Positions 7,783 to 16,082 of a stretch of DNA of 64,000 nucleotides are shown here, piece by piece (the stretch's first letter is position 1; each line of letters starts with the position of its first letter). The notes beneath the pieces were generated by a model, which was not told the DNA's origin, searched no databases, and was given only the letters and a program-made list of their open reading frames with translations. The stretch is from the NCBI RefSeq assembly GCF_000756665.1, contig NZ_ARXV01000001.1:408159-472158 (forward strand), read 5' to 3'. The stretch comes from Alcanivorax nanhaiticus (GTDB taxonomy: Bacteria > Pseudomonadota > Gammaproteobacteria > Pseudomonadales > Alcanivoracaceae). The position numbers and the translations under genes are program-made.

Positions 7783-8706
7783 TCAACTGCCTTTCACCGC
7801 CTTTACGCCGCTCAGGGTTTTGAAACACAACGCCTGCGCTGTGTCCTGAAACTCCTGAATATACGGAAGCGTTTCATCCTCGATACGCACCGCCGCATAC
7901 AGCGTGCGCCATACGCCCTTCTCGCCCAGACGAACTGTCTTGAGCAGATCATGCTCGGTGTATTCGGTCAGCGCCCAGTTGGGCAGTGCCGCCACACCCC
8001 GGCCTGCGGCTACCAGCTGGGCCGTCATGGGGGTCAGTTCTGCAGTGCGAATAGCCGCCGGTTCTACCCTGGCAGGATCGAGAAAAACAGTGAATACATC
8101 CAGCCTCTCACGCTCCACCGGGTAGGTGATCAACGTCTGCTCAGCAAGATCCTCTGGCTCAATCCAGGTTCTGGCGGCCAGCAGCGAACGGCCCGATACC
8201 GCCAGCACCAGCTCGTATCGGAACAGCGGTAAATATTTCACCGCTTCATCCTCCTCCGGGTCGGAGGTGATCACCATATCCAGATCCCCCCGCTGCAGGG
8301 CGGGCAACGGAGCAAAGCTGAAGGCCGCAGACAGATCCAGCTCCACTTCAGGCCAATGCTCGCGGAAGGCATCCAATGCCGGCATTAACCACTGAAAACA
8401 AGAGTGGCAATCAATCGCAATGTGCAAGCGGCCCGACTGCCCCTCGGCCAGTCGCTTCAGCTCTCGTTCTGCCTGCTGCACCTTGGGTAACACCTCCTGC
8501 CCTAACGTCAGCAACCGCTGCCCGGCAGCAGTGAATCGCACCGGACGGGAGCGCCGCACAACCAATTCCACACCCAGGCGATGTTCCAGGTCTTTCAACT
8601 GATGGGACAAGGCCGACTGGGTGACGTGCAACCGATCCGCCGCTTCCACCAGTGACCCGGCCTCATCAATCGCCCGAAGGGTGACGAGATGTCGTAATTC
8701 CAGCAT
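7783..8706 (-). CDS. metR: LysR-type methionine regulator MetR
   Basis: 307 residues from ATG 8706 (MLELRHLVTLRAI), preceded by TTGGAGA. The N-terminal winged helix-turn-helix (LVEAADRLHVTQSALSHQLKDLE, about 19-41) and the C-terminal effector domain match MetR, including the DCHSCFQWLMPAL segment typical of homocysteine-sensing MetR proteins. MetR activates methionine synthase genes with homocysteine as co-inducer. It is divergently transcribed from mesX-mesD across a 253-base gap, as expected for a direct regulator. Confidence 0.92.
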   Translation of the reverse strand: MLELRHLVTLRAIDEAGSLVEAADRLHVTQSALSHQLKDLEHRLGVELVVRRSRPVRFTAAGQRLLTLGQEVLPKVQQAERELKRLAEGQSGRLHIAIDCHSCFQWLMPALDAFREHWPEVELDLSAAFSFAPLPALQRGDLDMVITSDPEEDEAVKYLPLFRYELVLAVSGRSLLAARTWIEPEDLAEQTLITYPVERERLDVFTVFLDPARVEPAAIRTAELTPMTAQLVAAGRGVAALPNWALTEYTEHDLLKTVRLGEKGVWRTLYAAVRIEDETLPYIQEFQDTAQALCFKTLSGVKAVKGS

Positions 8707-8959
8707 TTGATTCTCCAACGCGTGCCATTGTCAGAACGGTGGCACCACCGCGATCTTGCTCTGAATGAAAAAAACCAGGGCCGTCGAGCACCAGCTCCCA
8801 GCACGACCGCAAAGTGAGGAAAACTCATACAACAATGAAATAATACCAATTTTACTCATAAATGCTATTGAGCATAATGGCCACATATCACGCTTCATCG
8901 CGTTAGTTACCCAACGCGATACAAGGCATGACCCATATTGACGCGGACGGCCAGGCACC

Positions 8960-9937
8960 ATGAGCAATGAATTTACCTTCAGCATCAAGCGCATTTGTTT
9001 CGATGAGAATTACCGTCCATCTGACAGTACGCGCATTACTACCAACTTTGCCAACCTCGCGCGAGGTGAGCGGCGCAAGGAAAACCTGCGCGACACCCTG
9101 ACGATGATCAACAACCGGTTTAATGCGCTGGCCCACTGGGACAACCCCAATGGTGATCGCTACGCCGTGGAGCACGAGATCGTGTCCGTGGATATCGATA
9201 TAGCAGGCAATGGCGAAACGTTCCCGACCATTGAAATATTGAAAACCACCATCGTTGACCGGCATACCAACAAGCACATCGAAGGCATTGTCGGGAACAA
9301 TTTCTCTTCCTATGTGCGTGACTATGACTTCAGCATCGCCCTGCTGAACCATAACAAGGATCAGCCGCAGTTCAGCATTCCCGATAACTTCGGCGATCTG
9401 CACGGCAAGTTATTCCAGCATTTCATTCACTCGAGCGCTTACCAGGAGAACTTCAGCAAGCTACCGGTAATCTGCATCAGTGTATCGGACAACAAGGTGT
9501 ACACCCGCACCGAGAATCACCACCCGGTGCTGGGGTTTGAGTACCTGCCCAATGAATCATCGTTGACCGAAAGTTATTTCAAGAAGATGGGGCTGAAGGT
9601 GCGCTATTTCATGCCGCCCCACAGCGTGGCACCGCTGGCTTTTTTCTTCTTCGGCGACCTTGTGAACGATTACACCAACCTGGAACTGATCAGCACCATC
9701 AGCACCATGGAAACGTTCCAGCGGATTTATCGGCCCGAGATTTACAACGCCAATTCCGAAGCGGGTAACCGCTACCAGCCTAGCCTGAAGCACTCGGATT
9801 ACTCGCTTACCCGCATTCACTACGACCGGGAAGAACGCAGTCAGCTGGCAGTCAAACAAGGCAAATTCGCTGAGCAGCATCTGATTGAGCCTTACCGGAC
9901 GGTGCTGAACCAGTGGTCTACAAATTACGGCGTTTAA
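8960..9937 (+). CDS. mesX: Methionine synthase accessory protein MesX (DUF1852)
   Basis: 325 residues, soluble, without a recognisable cofactor motif. Sequence such as FSIKRICFDENYRPSDSTRITTNFANLARGE and LNHNKDQPQFSIPDNFGDLHG is characteristic of DUF1852, which is found next to short MetE-like proteins. In Acinetobacter this family (MesX) is required with MesD for oxygen-dependent, folate-independent methionine synthesis. Here it is followed 44 bases later by mesD, and a hairpin AAGGAG/CTCCTT spans its stop. The ATG at 8960 has only a weak upstream ribosome site. Confidence 0.9.
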   Translation: MSNEFTFSIKRICFDENYRPSDSTRITTNFANLARGERRKENLRDTLTMINNRFNALAHWDNPNGDRYAVEHEIVSVDIDIAGNGETFPTIEILKTTIVDRHTNKHIEGIVGNNFSSYVRDYDFSIALLNHNKDQPQFSIPDNFGDLHGKLFQHFIHSSAYQENFSKLPVICISVSDNKVYTRTENHHPVLGFEYLPNESSLTESYFKKMGLKVRYFMPPHSVAPLAFFFFGDLVNDYTNLELISTISTMETFQRIYRPEIYNANSEAGNRYQPSLKHSDYSLTRIHYDREERSQLAVKQGKFAEQHLIEPYRTVLNQWSTNYGV

Positions 9938-9981
9938 GGAGCCTCTGAATAACTCCTTAACTTTTTACGGCAGTAAAAATC

Positions 9982-11007
9982 ATGAAAAGATTGTTACCCA
10001 CATCCACGGCGGGCAGCCTGCCCAAGCCCTCTTGGCTGGCCGAACCCGAAACGCTCTGGTCCCCCTGGAAGTTGCAGGGAGAGGAACTCACTGACGGCAA
10101 GCAGGATGCCCTGCGCCTGAGCTTGCACGAGCAACAGCTAGCCGGTATCGACATAGTCAGCGATGGCGAACAAACCCGCCAACACTTCGTTACCACCTTT
10201 ATCGAGCACCTAGACGGGGTGGATTTCGAAAAACGGGAAACGGTGAAAATTCGTGATCGCTACGATGCCAGCGTGCCTACGGTGGTAGGGGCGGTTAGCC
10301 GCCAGAAGCCGGTATTTGTCGATGACGCGCGTTTTCTGCGTGAGCAAACCCGGCAACCAATCAAGTGGGCCCTGCCCGGCCCCATGACCATGATCGACAC
10401 CCTTTACGACGCTCACTACAAAAGCCGTGAAAAGCTGGCGTGGGAGTTCGCCAAAATCCTCAACCAGGAAGCCAGAGAGCTGGAAGCCGCCGGCGTTGAC
10501 ATCATCCAGTTCGACGAACCGGCCTTCAATGTCTTCTTTGATGAGGTGAACGACTGGGGCGTCGCCACGCTGGAAAAAGCCATTGAAGGACTCAAGTGCG
10601 AGACCGCCGTGCATATCTGTTACGGCTACGGCATCAAAGCCAATACCGACTGGAAAAAGACGCTGGGTAGTGAATGGCGGCAGTATGAAGAAGCCTTCCC
10701 CAAGCTGCAGGCCTCGACCATCGACATGGTCTCTCTGGAATGCCACAACTCCCATGTCCCCATGGATTTGATTGAGCTGATTCGTGGCAAAAAAGTGATG
10801 GTGGGGGCCATTGATGTGGCGAGCCACGTCATTGAAAGCCCGGAGGAAGTCGCCAACACCTTGCGCAAGGCGCTGCAGTTCGTCGATGCCGACAAACTCT
10901 ACCCCTGCACCAACTGCGGCATGGCGCCTCTGCCACGCCAGGTCGCACGAGGCAAACTGCGTGCATTGAGTGCGGGCGCCGAGATGGTCCGCAACGAACT
11001 GGCCTGA
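9982..11007 (+). CDS. mesD: Folate-independent methionine synthase MesD (MetE core)
   Basis: 341 residues, so only the catalytic C-terminal barrel of MetE (about 750 residues) is present and the N-terminal folate-binding half is missing. The zinc ligands are intact: H211 and C213 (VHICYG), E253 (SLECHNS) and C312 (CTNCGM). The substrate-site motif IIQFDEPAF (175-183) is also present. MesD methylates homocysteine; the methyl donor of this subfamily is not settled. Its neighbours MesX and a flavin reductase and the divergent metR fit the oxygen-dependent MesD/MesX route. Confidence 0.92.
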   Translation: MKRLLPTSTAGSLPKPSWLAEPETLWSPWKLQGEELTDGKQDALRLSLHEQQLAGIDIVSDGEQTRQHFVTTFIEHLDGVDFEKRETVKIRDRYDASVPTVVGAVSRQKPVFVDDARFLREQTRQPIKWALPGPMTMIDTLYDAHYKSREKLAWEFAKILNQEARELEAAGVDIIQFDEPAFNVFFDEVNDWGVATLEKAIEGLKCETAVHICYGYGIKANTDWKKTLGSEWRQYEEAFPKLQASTIDMVSLECHNSHVPMDLIELIRGKKVMVGAIDVASHVIESPEEVANTLRKALQFVDADKLYPCTNCGMAPLPRQVARGKLRALSAGAEMVRNELA

Positions 11008-11108
11008 ATCCCGTCGCCAAGAGCGGGGGTCCTGTATTGGCTTACTGCATTGACAAGGACAGCCCGCCTGATTCACCCATTTGCGTTACCCCGAATTCTG
11101 GAATCACT

Positions 11109-11618
11109 ATGTCACTGACCACCAAGGCTATCGATCCTCTGCACTTTCGCAAAGCGCTCGGCCATTTCGCCTCCGGGCTCACTGTGATTACCTCGCACAT
11201 CGATGACGAACCCATCGGCTTTACCTGTCAGTCGTTCTACAGCGTTTCGACAGCTCCGCCGCTGGTGTCATTCAGCGTAAAGAGAGACTCTTTCAGCTAC
11301 CCCAAGATCCGTCGTGCGGGCCGGTTCACGGTGAATATTCTCTCTGAAGAACAGGCTGCGCTATCCAACCTCTTCGCCCAACAGGGCGCGGACAAGTGGA
11401 AAGAAACCGACTGGACCCACTCTCCTCTGGGCAACCCTGTAATTGGTGGCAGCCTGCATTGGCTGGATTGTGAGATTCATGCCGAGCACCAAGCAGGCGA
11501 TCACCTGATTGTGATTGGGGAGGTACGAGCGCTGAGCCTGCAACCAACAACCGCCACACACCCCCTGCTGTATTTCAAAGGGCAATACTGCAATCTGGAT
11601 GCATCGGTTACCTGTTGA
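11109..11618 (+). CDS. Flavin reductase family protein
   Basis: 169 residues from ATG 11109 (MSLTTKAIDP). The FMN-binding split-barrel signature is clear: ALGHFASGLTVITS, GFTCQSFYSVSTAPPLVSFSVKRDS and the closing PLLYFKGQYCNLD. Enzymes of this family reduce FMN or FAD with NAD(P)H for a partner oxygenase. It lies 101 bases after mesD in the same direction, so it probably supplies reduced flavin to the MesX/MesD system, which needs oxygen; that role is inferred from position. A frame extension to 11037 lacks a ribosome site. Confidence 0.88.
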   Translation: MSLTTKAIDPLHFRKALGHFASGLTVITSHIDDEPIGFTCQSFYSVSTAPPLVSFSVKRDSFSYPKIRRAGRFTVNILSEEQAALSNLFAQQGADKWKETDWTHSPLGNPVIGGSLHWLDCEIHAEHQAGDHLIVIGEVRALSLQPTTATHPLLYFKGQYCNLDASVTC

Positions 11619-11671
11619 GATCACTTCCTGGGCACCCCGGCCCATTCGCTTGTTGTACTTTCTGTCATTTC

Positions 11672-11693
11672 GCCGCGACTCTTTCGCGGCTTT
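11672..11693 (+). terminator. Terminator-like hairpin
   Basis: GCCGCGA at 11672-11678 and TCGCGGC at 11684-11690 form a 7-bp stem with a CTCTT loop, followed by TTT. It lies between the flavin reductase and the TSUP gene and may end or attenuate mes transcription. Confidence 0.5.
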
Positions 11694-11706
11694 ATAAGGG
11701 TTTAGC

Positions 11707-12489
11707 ATGGAATTTTTGCTGTATTTGGTTCTGGGCGCGGCAGCCGGTGTACTGGCCGGTCTGTTCGGGGTCGGCGGCGGTATCATCATCGTGCCGGTAC
11801 TGGTATTGAGCTTTACCGCCCAGGGTGTCGATCCACAGGTATTGACGCATCTGGCCGTTGGCACCTCACTGGCCACCATCGTCTTCACCTCCATCAATTC
11901 GGTAATCGAGCATCATCGCAAAGGCGCGGTGCAATGGCCTGTTTTCGCCTGGATGACGGTAGGTATCCTGCTTGGCGCAGGGCTTGGCTCACTGACGGCT
12001 GCGTCAATACAAGGGCCGATGCTGCAAAAGCTCATTGGCGTGTTTGCGATCGTTATCGCCATACAAATGGCGCTCGACCTGAAGCCCAAAGCCAGCCGTT
12101 CGGTGCCTGGCAAACTGGGACTGACGGCCGCAGGCGGCGTCATTGGTTGGGCGTCGGCAATCTTTGGTATCGGGGGCGGAACCCTGAATGTGCCCTTTCT
12201 CACCTGGCGCAGCCTGCCCATGCAACAGGCGGTAGCCACCTCTTCCGCTTGCGGCCTGCCAATCGCTGCGGCCAGCGCTCTGAGTTTCATGCTGATCGGC
12301 TGGAGCCAGCCACAACTACCCGAATGGAGTCTGGGGTATGTGTATCTGCCTGCCATGGTGGGCATTGCCTTCACCAGCATGTTCTTCGCCCGTTTCGGCG
12401 CGCGCCTGGCGCACCAGCTATCGCCGCGCCTGCTAAAGCGCCTGTTCGCTCTGTTGCTATTGTGCGTGGGCGTGAGCTTTCTTGTTTAA
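11707..12489 (+). CDS. TSUP family transporter (TauE/SafE)
   Basis: 260 residues with about eight membrane helices in two repeats. The duplicated family motifs are GLFGVGGGIIIVPVLVL (about 18-34) and GWASAIFGIGGGTLNVPFL (about 147-165). TSUP proteins move sulphite, sulphoacetate or related organic anions across the inner membrane. Its position after the methionine cluster hints at a sulphur role, but the substrate cannot be read from sequence. Confidence 0.88.
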   Translation: MEFLLYLVLGAAAGVLAGLFGVGGGIIIVPVLVLSFTAQGVDPQVLTHLAVGTSLATIVFTSINSVIEHHRKGAVQWPVFAWMTVGILLGAGLGSLTAASIQGPMLQKLIGVFAIVIAIQMALDLKPKASRSVPGKLGLTAAGGVIGWASAIFGIGGGTLNVPFLTWRSLPMQQAVATSSACGLPIAAASALSFMLIGWSQPQLPEWSLGYVYLPAMVGIAFTSMFFARFGARLAHQLSPRLLKRLFALLLLCVGVSFLV

Positions 12490-12576
12490 GGGGCATACCT
12501 TAATGAGGTCACGAAGACGCTCGCAGGTAATTCTGCCGGGGAAAGTGGGATCTGCGCTCTGACAAAGACAGACTAG

Positions 12577-12790
12577 AAGCGAGTTGCGAGGAACGAGTTT
12601 CGAATGACACCAACCCGTGCCGTAGAAGCGGCGCTGGCGGCGCGATAATCGCTTGCGATAAAAAGCATTTTCACCACAGAGATCACAGAGGTTAAAACCG
12701 TCTTTCCCTCAGTGGCCTCTGTGATCTCTGTGGTAAATATCGCTTTTAAAGGTTTGGGTTATCGCACCGCCAGCGCCGCTCCTACGGCAG
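12577..12790. repeat. Nested palindromic repeat filling the TSUP-nasS gap
   Basis: No gene is seen at 12490-12804. A nested hairpin fills it. The outer arms (12615-12648 and 12759-12790) carry the complementary cores GGCGCTGGCGG and CCGCCAGCGCC. The inner arms form a perfect 19-bp pair (12673-12691 with 12716-12734, core CACAGAGATCACAGAGG). It lies between convergent genes, where it could act as a bidirectional terminator. The flank GAAGCGAGTTGCGAGGAACG at 12577 recurs in similar form near 42940, which suggests a dispersed repeat family. Confidence 0.7.
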
Positions 12791-12804
12791 GGCATTCGCA
12801 GCCG

Positions 12805-13971
12805 TCAGCCCTCCGGCTGCTCCTCAATCGTCCGCAACAGACGATCCGGACCAAGCTCTACTGGTTTGGGTTCGCCCGGTAATTCCCAATGGCCGGCATG
12901 GCGCTCATCCGGCTTGCTGTCCATCAATGGCAGGCTTGTGAGATCCGCCAGGGCATCACGGAACAGATCGGTGCGATAGCACTGCGCCGCAAACGTCTGC
13001 TTTTCTTCCAGAGAACACTGCCGCCAGCGCTGCATTTCTTCCAGCAGGAAACGGGCATCAGATCGCCACGGGAAATTGGCGTGAAAACCGGCAAACACAT
13101 GAAAGTGATGGGCCGGGAACGGCTGTCCGGTCAGACCACCGGGCAAACGTTGATTGAACGGCGCACGGATAATTTCTTCCGGCACATCCAACCAGGCCGG
13201 GTGCGCCAACAAGGAAAGACTGTCGACCAGATTCTCATCGGCATAACAGGCAGCTTTGTACAGCGCTCGCAACAGGGCACGGTGGGTATCCGGGTTACGA
13301 GCTACCCAATCCCGGGAAACCGCGAGTACCTTTTCTGGCGCATTCTCCCAGATCTGGTAACCGGACAGGATACAGTGGCCAGCCCCAGTGAGCGCCGCCA
13401 GGCTGTTCCAGGGCTCACCGACACAGAAGCCATCGATATGCCCCATGCGCAGGTGATCCACCATCTGCGACGGCGGCAATACCACCAGCTTCACATCATG
13501 GTCCGGGTCGAGGCCCGCGACACTGAGCCAGTGGCGCAACTGATAAGCATGACAGGAGAACGGGAAGACCACCGCCAGCACCAGCGGATCTTCGCCACTG
13601 CTGGCTCGGGCGGCCACCAGCTTGTTCATGGCGTTGGCCATGTCGTTGGCCGTGGGCCCTTCCGACAAGGCACACAGTCCCTGGAACAACATTGGCGATA
13701 CGGTAATACCGTTACCGTTCAGTCCCATGGAAAACGCAGTGGCCAGGGGCTTCTTGATGCAACCCAGCCCCAGCGAGGTGGACATGAGCATGGGGGCCAG
13801 CATGGGAGCCGCATCCAACTGCCCTACCAGTAAACGATCACGCAGACTGGCCCAACTCCATTCCGGCTGCAGCTCCACATCCAGCCCTTCCGCTGCGAAG
13901 TAACCCGCTTCCTGGGCAACGGCCAAAGGCAGGCTGTCTGTGAGTGGCATATAGCCGATACGAATTTTCAT
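12805..13971 (-). CDS. nasS: Nitrate-sensing regulator NasS (NrtA-like)
   Basis: 388 residues. It has the fold of NrtA/CmpA nitrate-binding proteins ([45 protein letters not shown]) but no signal peptide, so it is cytoplasmic. That combination next to nasT identifies NasS, which binds NasT when nitrate is absent and releases it when nitrate is bound. The ATG overlaps by one base (TAATG) the stop of a 50-codon frame that has its own good ribosome site. nrtA, the periplasmic paralogue, is about 9 kb away in the same direction. Confidence 0.92.
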   Translation of the reverse strand: MKIRIGYMPLTDSLPLAVAQEAGYFAAEGLDVELQPEWSWASLRDRLLVGQLDAAPMLAPMLMSTSLGLGCIKKPLATAFSMGLNGNGITVSPMLFQGLCALSEGPTANDMANAMNKLVAARASSGEDPLVLAVVFPFSCHAYQLRHWLSVAGLDPDHDVKLVVLPPSQMVDHLRMGHIDGFCVGEPWNSLAALTGAGHCILSGYQIWENAPEKVLAVSRDWVARNPDTHRALLRALYKAACYADENLVDSLSLLAHPAWLDVPEEIIRAPFNQRLPGGLTGQPFPAHHFHVFAGFHANFPWRSDARFLLEEMQRWRQCSLEEKQTFAAQCYRTDLFRDALADLTSLPLMDSKPDERHAGHWELPGEPKPVELGPDRLLRTIEEQPEG

Positions 13972-14123
13972 TATTTTTGCTCCGCAGGAACCGAGCGCCG
14001 GACGCTGGATACCGAGCGCCGCAGAGGCTCACACATTTCCACAGGAGGCCTTGCCCGGCTGACCGGCCTGGTCTCCGCATCCACCAGGCTGCGGGACTTT
14101 TTCAACGGCATCACTCGTCGCAT
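13971..14123 (-). CDS. 50-residue arginine-rich leader ORF coupled to nasS
   Basis: The frame starts at ATG 14123, 5 bases after a strong AGGAGAG site, encodes MRRVMPLKKSRSLVDAE... SVPAEQK, and ends TAA so that its last base is the A of the nasS ATG. About one residue in five is arginine, and there is no membrane segment. No family is recognised. The ribosome site and TAATG junction argue that it is translated and feeds ribosomes into nasS; the peptide itself may be incidental. nasS has no ribosome site of its own that I can see. Confidence 0.5.
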   Translation of the reverse strand: MRRVMPLKKSRSLVDAETRPVSRARPPVEMCEPLRRSVSSVRRSVPAEQK

Positions 14124-14137
14124 GATCTCTCCTGTTT

Positions 14138-14213
14138 TTGTGGAAGCAGTTGTTCGACCGCGAGTTCATCTTCATCGGAACATCGCTATGGCAGCATCGC
14201 TCCCACAGTAAAA
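14138..14213. repeat. GTGGGAGC-type hairpin repeat between nasT and nasS
   Basis: The arms TGTGGAAGC and GCTCCCACA enclose TTCGACCGCGA and a CATCGC segment. This is the same architecture as the elements at 55540-55705 and 63897-63967, though more diverged. It would form a hairpin in the nasT-nasS transcript. Confidence 0.5.
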
Positions 14214-14216
14214 AAA

Positions 14217-14804
14217 CTATCCTTGGGCCTTCAGCATCTCGGCATAATCCAGCACCGAGCGCGCCACCTGAATCAACGGTTGGCCGGTATTCATGGCCTG
14301 GCGTCTCAGGGTGCTGTAGGCATCTTGCTCATTCAGCCGGCGTCGCTGCATCAGCAGCCCTTTCGCCCGCTCGATAATCTTGCGTTCCGCCAAGGCTTCG
14401 CGGGTCTGCTCCAGCTCTTCGCGCAACGCCTGATACTCGCGGAACCGGGCGGTGGCCACGCGCATCACTCCTCGCACCCGGGTCAAGTCGGTCTCACCGG
14501 CCACATAGGCGCTCACACCGGCACGCAAGGCCGCCACCACCAGATCTTCATCATCCTGATTACAAAACATGACCATGGGCCGCGGGATATCCCGCTGTAC
14601 CAACGCCATGCTTTCCAGAGTGTCCCGATCCGGGGCATCCATATCCACGATAACCACATCCGGATTACTGCTACGCACCTTCTCGGCCAGCCCGGCTGCA
14701 CTGGTGAGACGGCACAGGATCTCGTGCCCTTCATCAATAAGGGCCCGTTCGAGAATCGCGGCGCGCGGTGGCTGGTCATCCACCAGCATGATTTTCAGTG
14801 CCAT
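14217..14804 (-). CDS. nasT: Nitrate-responsive antiterminator NasT (receiver-ANTAR)
   Basis: 195 residues from ATG 14804 (MALKIMLVDDQP); the frame remains open to an ATG at 14867, giving a 21-residue extension unlike the family. Residues 3-115 form a receiver-like domain (VVIVDMDAPDRDTLESM), and the C-terminal ANTAR domain (about 130-190) contains AERKIIERAKGLLMQRRRLNEQDAYSTLRR. NasT binds paired hexaloop hairpins in nitrate operon leaders and prevents termination; NasS holds it inactive without nitrate. Its probable target, with two such hairpins and a terminator, is seen upstream of nrtA. Confidence 0.92.
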   Translation of the reverse strand: MALKIMLVDDQPPRAAILERALIDEGHEILCRLTSAAGLAEKVRSSNPDVVIVDMDAPDRDTLESMALVQRDIPRPMVMFCNQDDEDLVVAALRAGVSAYVAGETDLTRVRGVMRVATARFREYQALREELEQTREALAERKIIERAKGLLMQRRRLNEQDAYSTLRRQAMNTGQPLIQVARSVLDYAEMLKAQG

Positions 14805-14929
14805 AACGTCAGAGGCATCCGGAGAACAAGAGTTATCCGAATGTTTTGCAACGGTTGTGCCAGTCATGCCATTTCTAACCCATTGTTTTGGTTCGAATTT
14901 TAATTATCACCAATAAAGCACCCAAGAAA

Positions 14930-14946
14930 CGCACCTGAATGGTGCG
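14930..14946. promoter_or_regulatory. NtrC-type binding site upstream of nasT
   Basis: GCACC-TGAAT-GGTGC is a perfect palindrome with a 5-base spacer, matching the NtrC consensus TGCACC-N5-GGTGCA in its core. It lies about 65-125 bases upstream of the possible nasT starts, which suggests nitrogen control of nasTS. No clear sigma-54 promoter is visible next to it. Confidence 0.5.
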
Positions 14947-14982
14947 CCCCTCGGTACCAAAAATGACCGATTCCTGACGAGG

Positions 14983-15390
14983 TCAATACTCCGCCGCATC
15001 GATCATGGTCGTGGCCAGAATGGTGTAAGCGGCAGTCCAGGCAGCCTCAGTGTCGTCATCAAAGGCATCGCCGAGCCCCTGCCCCAGCGTCCACAACAAC
15101 GCCTGGGCTACCGTGTCATAGTCCGCCGGTTTTACCCCATAGTCTTTATGCCGAGCCCCCAGTTTCTGAACCGCCGGGACAATAGTGTCGAGCTTATCGA
15201 GGCCTTTTACCGCCACCCCGATCATGGTCATCAGCTTCTTGCCCTGCTCTTCCATGTTGCCCTTGAAGAGTGGCTTGAGCGCCGGATCGGTGGTGAACAG
15301 ACGGTCGTAAAATAGCGCGGCGGCCTGATCGGCAATGCCTTCCACTTTCGTCCAGCTGTCCTGCACCAGCGTAATTTGTTCTGGAGTCAT
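14983..15390 (-). CDS. Single-domain bacterial haemoglobin
   Basis: 135 residues in the Vitreoscilla-type globin family. The proximal histidine is H81 (ARHKDYGV), the CD1 phenylalanine F42 (PLFKG) and the distal glutamine Q49. Such globins bind oxygen and NO and can act as NO dioxygenases given a reductase partner. There is no flavin domain, so a separate reductase is needed. It is the last gene of the minus-strand run that begins at nrtA, which suggests a role in handling NO or reactive nitrogen formed during nitrate metabolism. Confidence 0.93.
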   Translation of the reverse strand: MTPEQITLVQDSWTKVEGIADQAAALFYDRLFTTDPALKPLFKGNMEEQGKKLMTMIGVAVKGLDKLDTIVPAVQKLGARHKDYGVKPADYDTVAQALLWTLGQGLGDAFDDDTEAAWTAAYTILATTMIDAAEY

Positions 15391-15445
15391 GGTGTTTCTC
15401 CTGTTATTGAATCCTGATAAACGTGAAGATCTCGCTGATGCCGTC

Positions 15446-16039
15446 TTACATCGGCACGCGAATCACCACCCCTCCCATCACGTCCCCCATTTCGAAGTCA
15501 GTCTTGGGAGAATCCTTGTGGTTGTTATGGCAAGCCACGCAAGGGGCTGCGACAGCCACATCGGGATACACCGCGGTGTAGTAAGTGGTATCGCCCAGGG
15601 TCTCCTCGCCGTAGAAGTTCTGGCCCGGGTTATCCACGATGAATTGCAGTCCTTCTTTTTCCAGCTCGGTCTTGGGCGCATTCTGCGCGTTGATCGGCCA
15701 CAAGGACTGGAGTGAATAGGTGAAGTCACTGGTCATTTCACTGACAGCTTCAGCGCCGTAGCGGAACATCTGTGCCGGCAGCGGCGCACCGTTTTCCAGA
15801 TCTTCCCAGTATTCATGAGGCTTGATGCTGTCTGCCCCGGCCGGCCCCAGGCGGCCAATGATCATCTTGGTGTAGTTGGTACGGTCTGCCTTCATCACTG
15901 CAAACAAGGAGTCGGTGTAGACCTTCGGCTCAATGCCTCCACTGGGCGCCGCTTTCTCTTCTCCGCAGCCGCTCAACATCAAGGCGGACAGGACGGAAAC
16001 TATCAGGATGGTGACTTTCTGCTTCATGACGTGTTGCAT
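15446..16039 (-). CDS. Monohaem lipoprotein, DUF3365 (Tll0287-like)
   Basis: 197 residues from ATG 16039, preceded by GAGGAGGT. The signal ends in the lipobox LMLSGC (C25). A DUF3365 domain covers most of the mature protein and ends with a haem c motif CVACH (C167, C170, H171) followed by NNHKDSPKTDFEMGDVMGGVVI. Related domains are haem-based redox or gas sensors or small electron carriers on the periplasmic side. It follows the multihaem cytochrome gene by 43 bases and precedes the globin, so it probably belongs to the same electron-transfer set. Confidence 0.85.
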   Translation of the reverse strand: MQHVMKQKVTILIVSVLSALMLSGCGEEKAAPSGGIEPKVYTDSLFAVMKADRTNYTKMIIGRLGPAGADSIKPHEYWEDLENGAPLPAQMFRYGAEAVSEMTSDFTYSLQSLWPINAQNAPKTELEKEGLQFIVDNPGQNFYGEETLGDTTYYTAVYPDVAVAAPCVACHNNHKDSPKTDFEMGDVMGGVVIRVPM

Positions 16040-16082
16040 GGGTAGTACCTCCTCAGGATTTAAAATCGTTTCATCAGGCAAA

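Noticed and set aside
8719..8959. MetR binding site between metR and mesX
   Set aside because: No sequence close to TGAA-N5-TTCA could be found; ATGCTATTGAGCAT near 8862 is a palindrome but not of that type.
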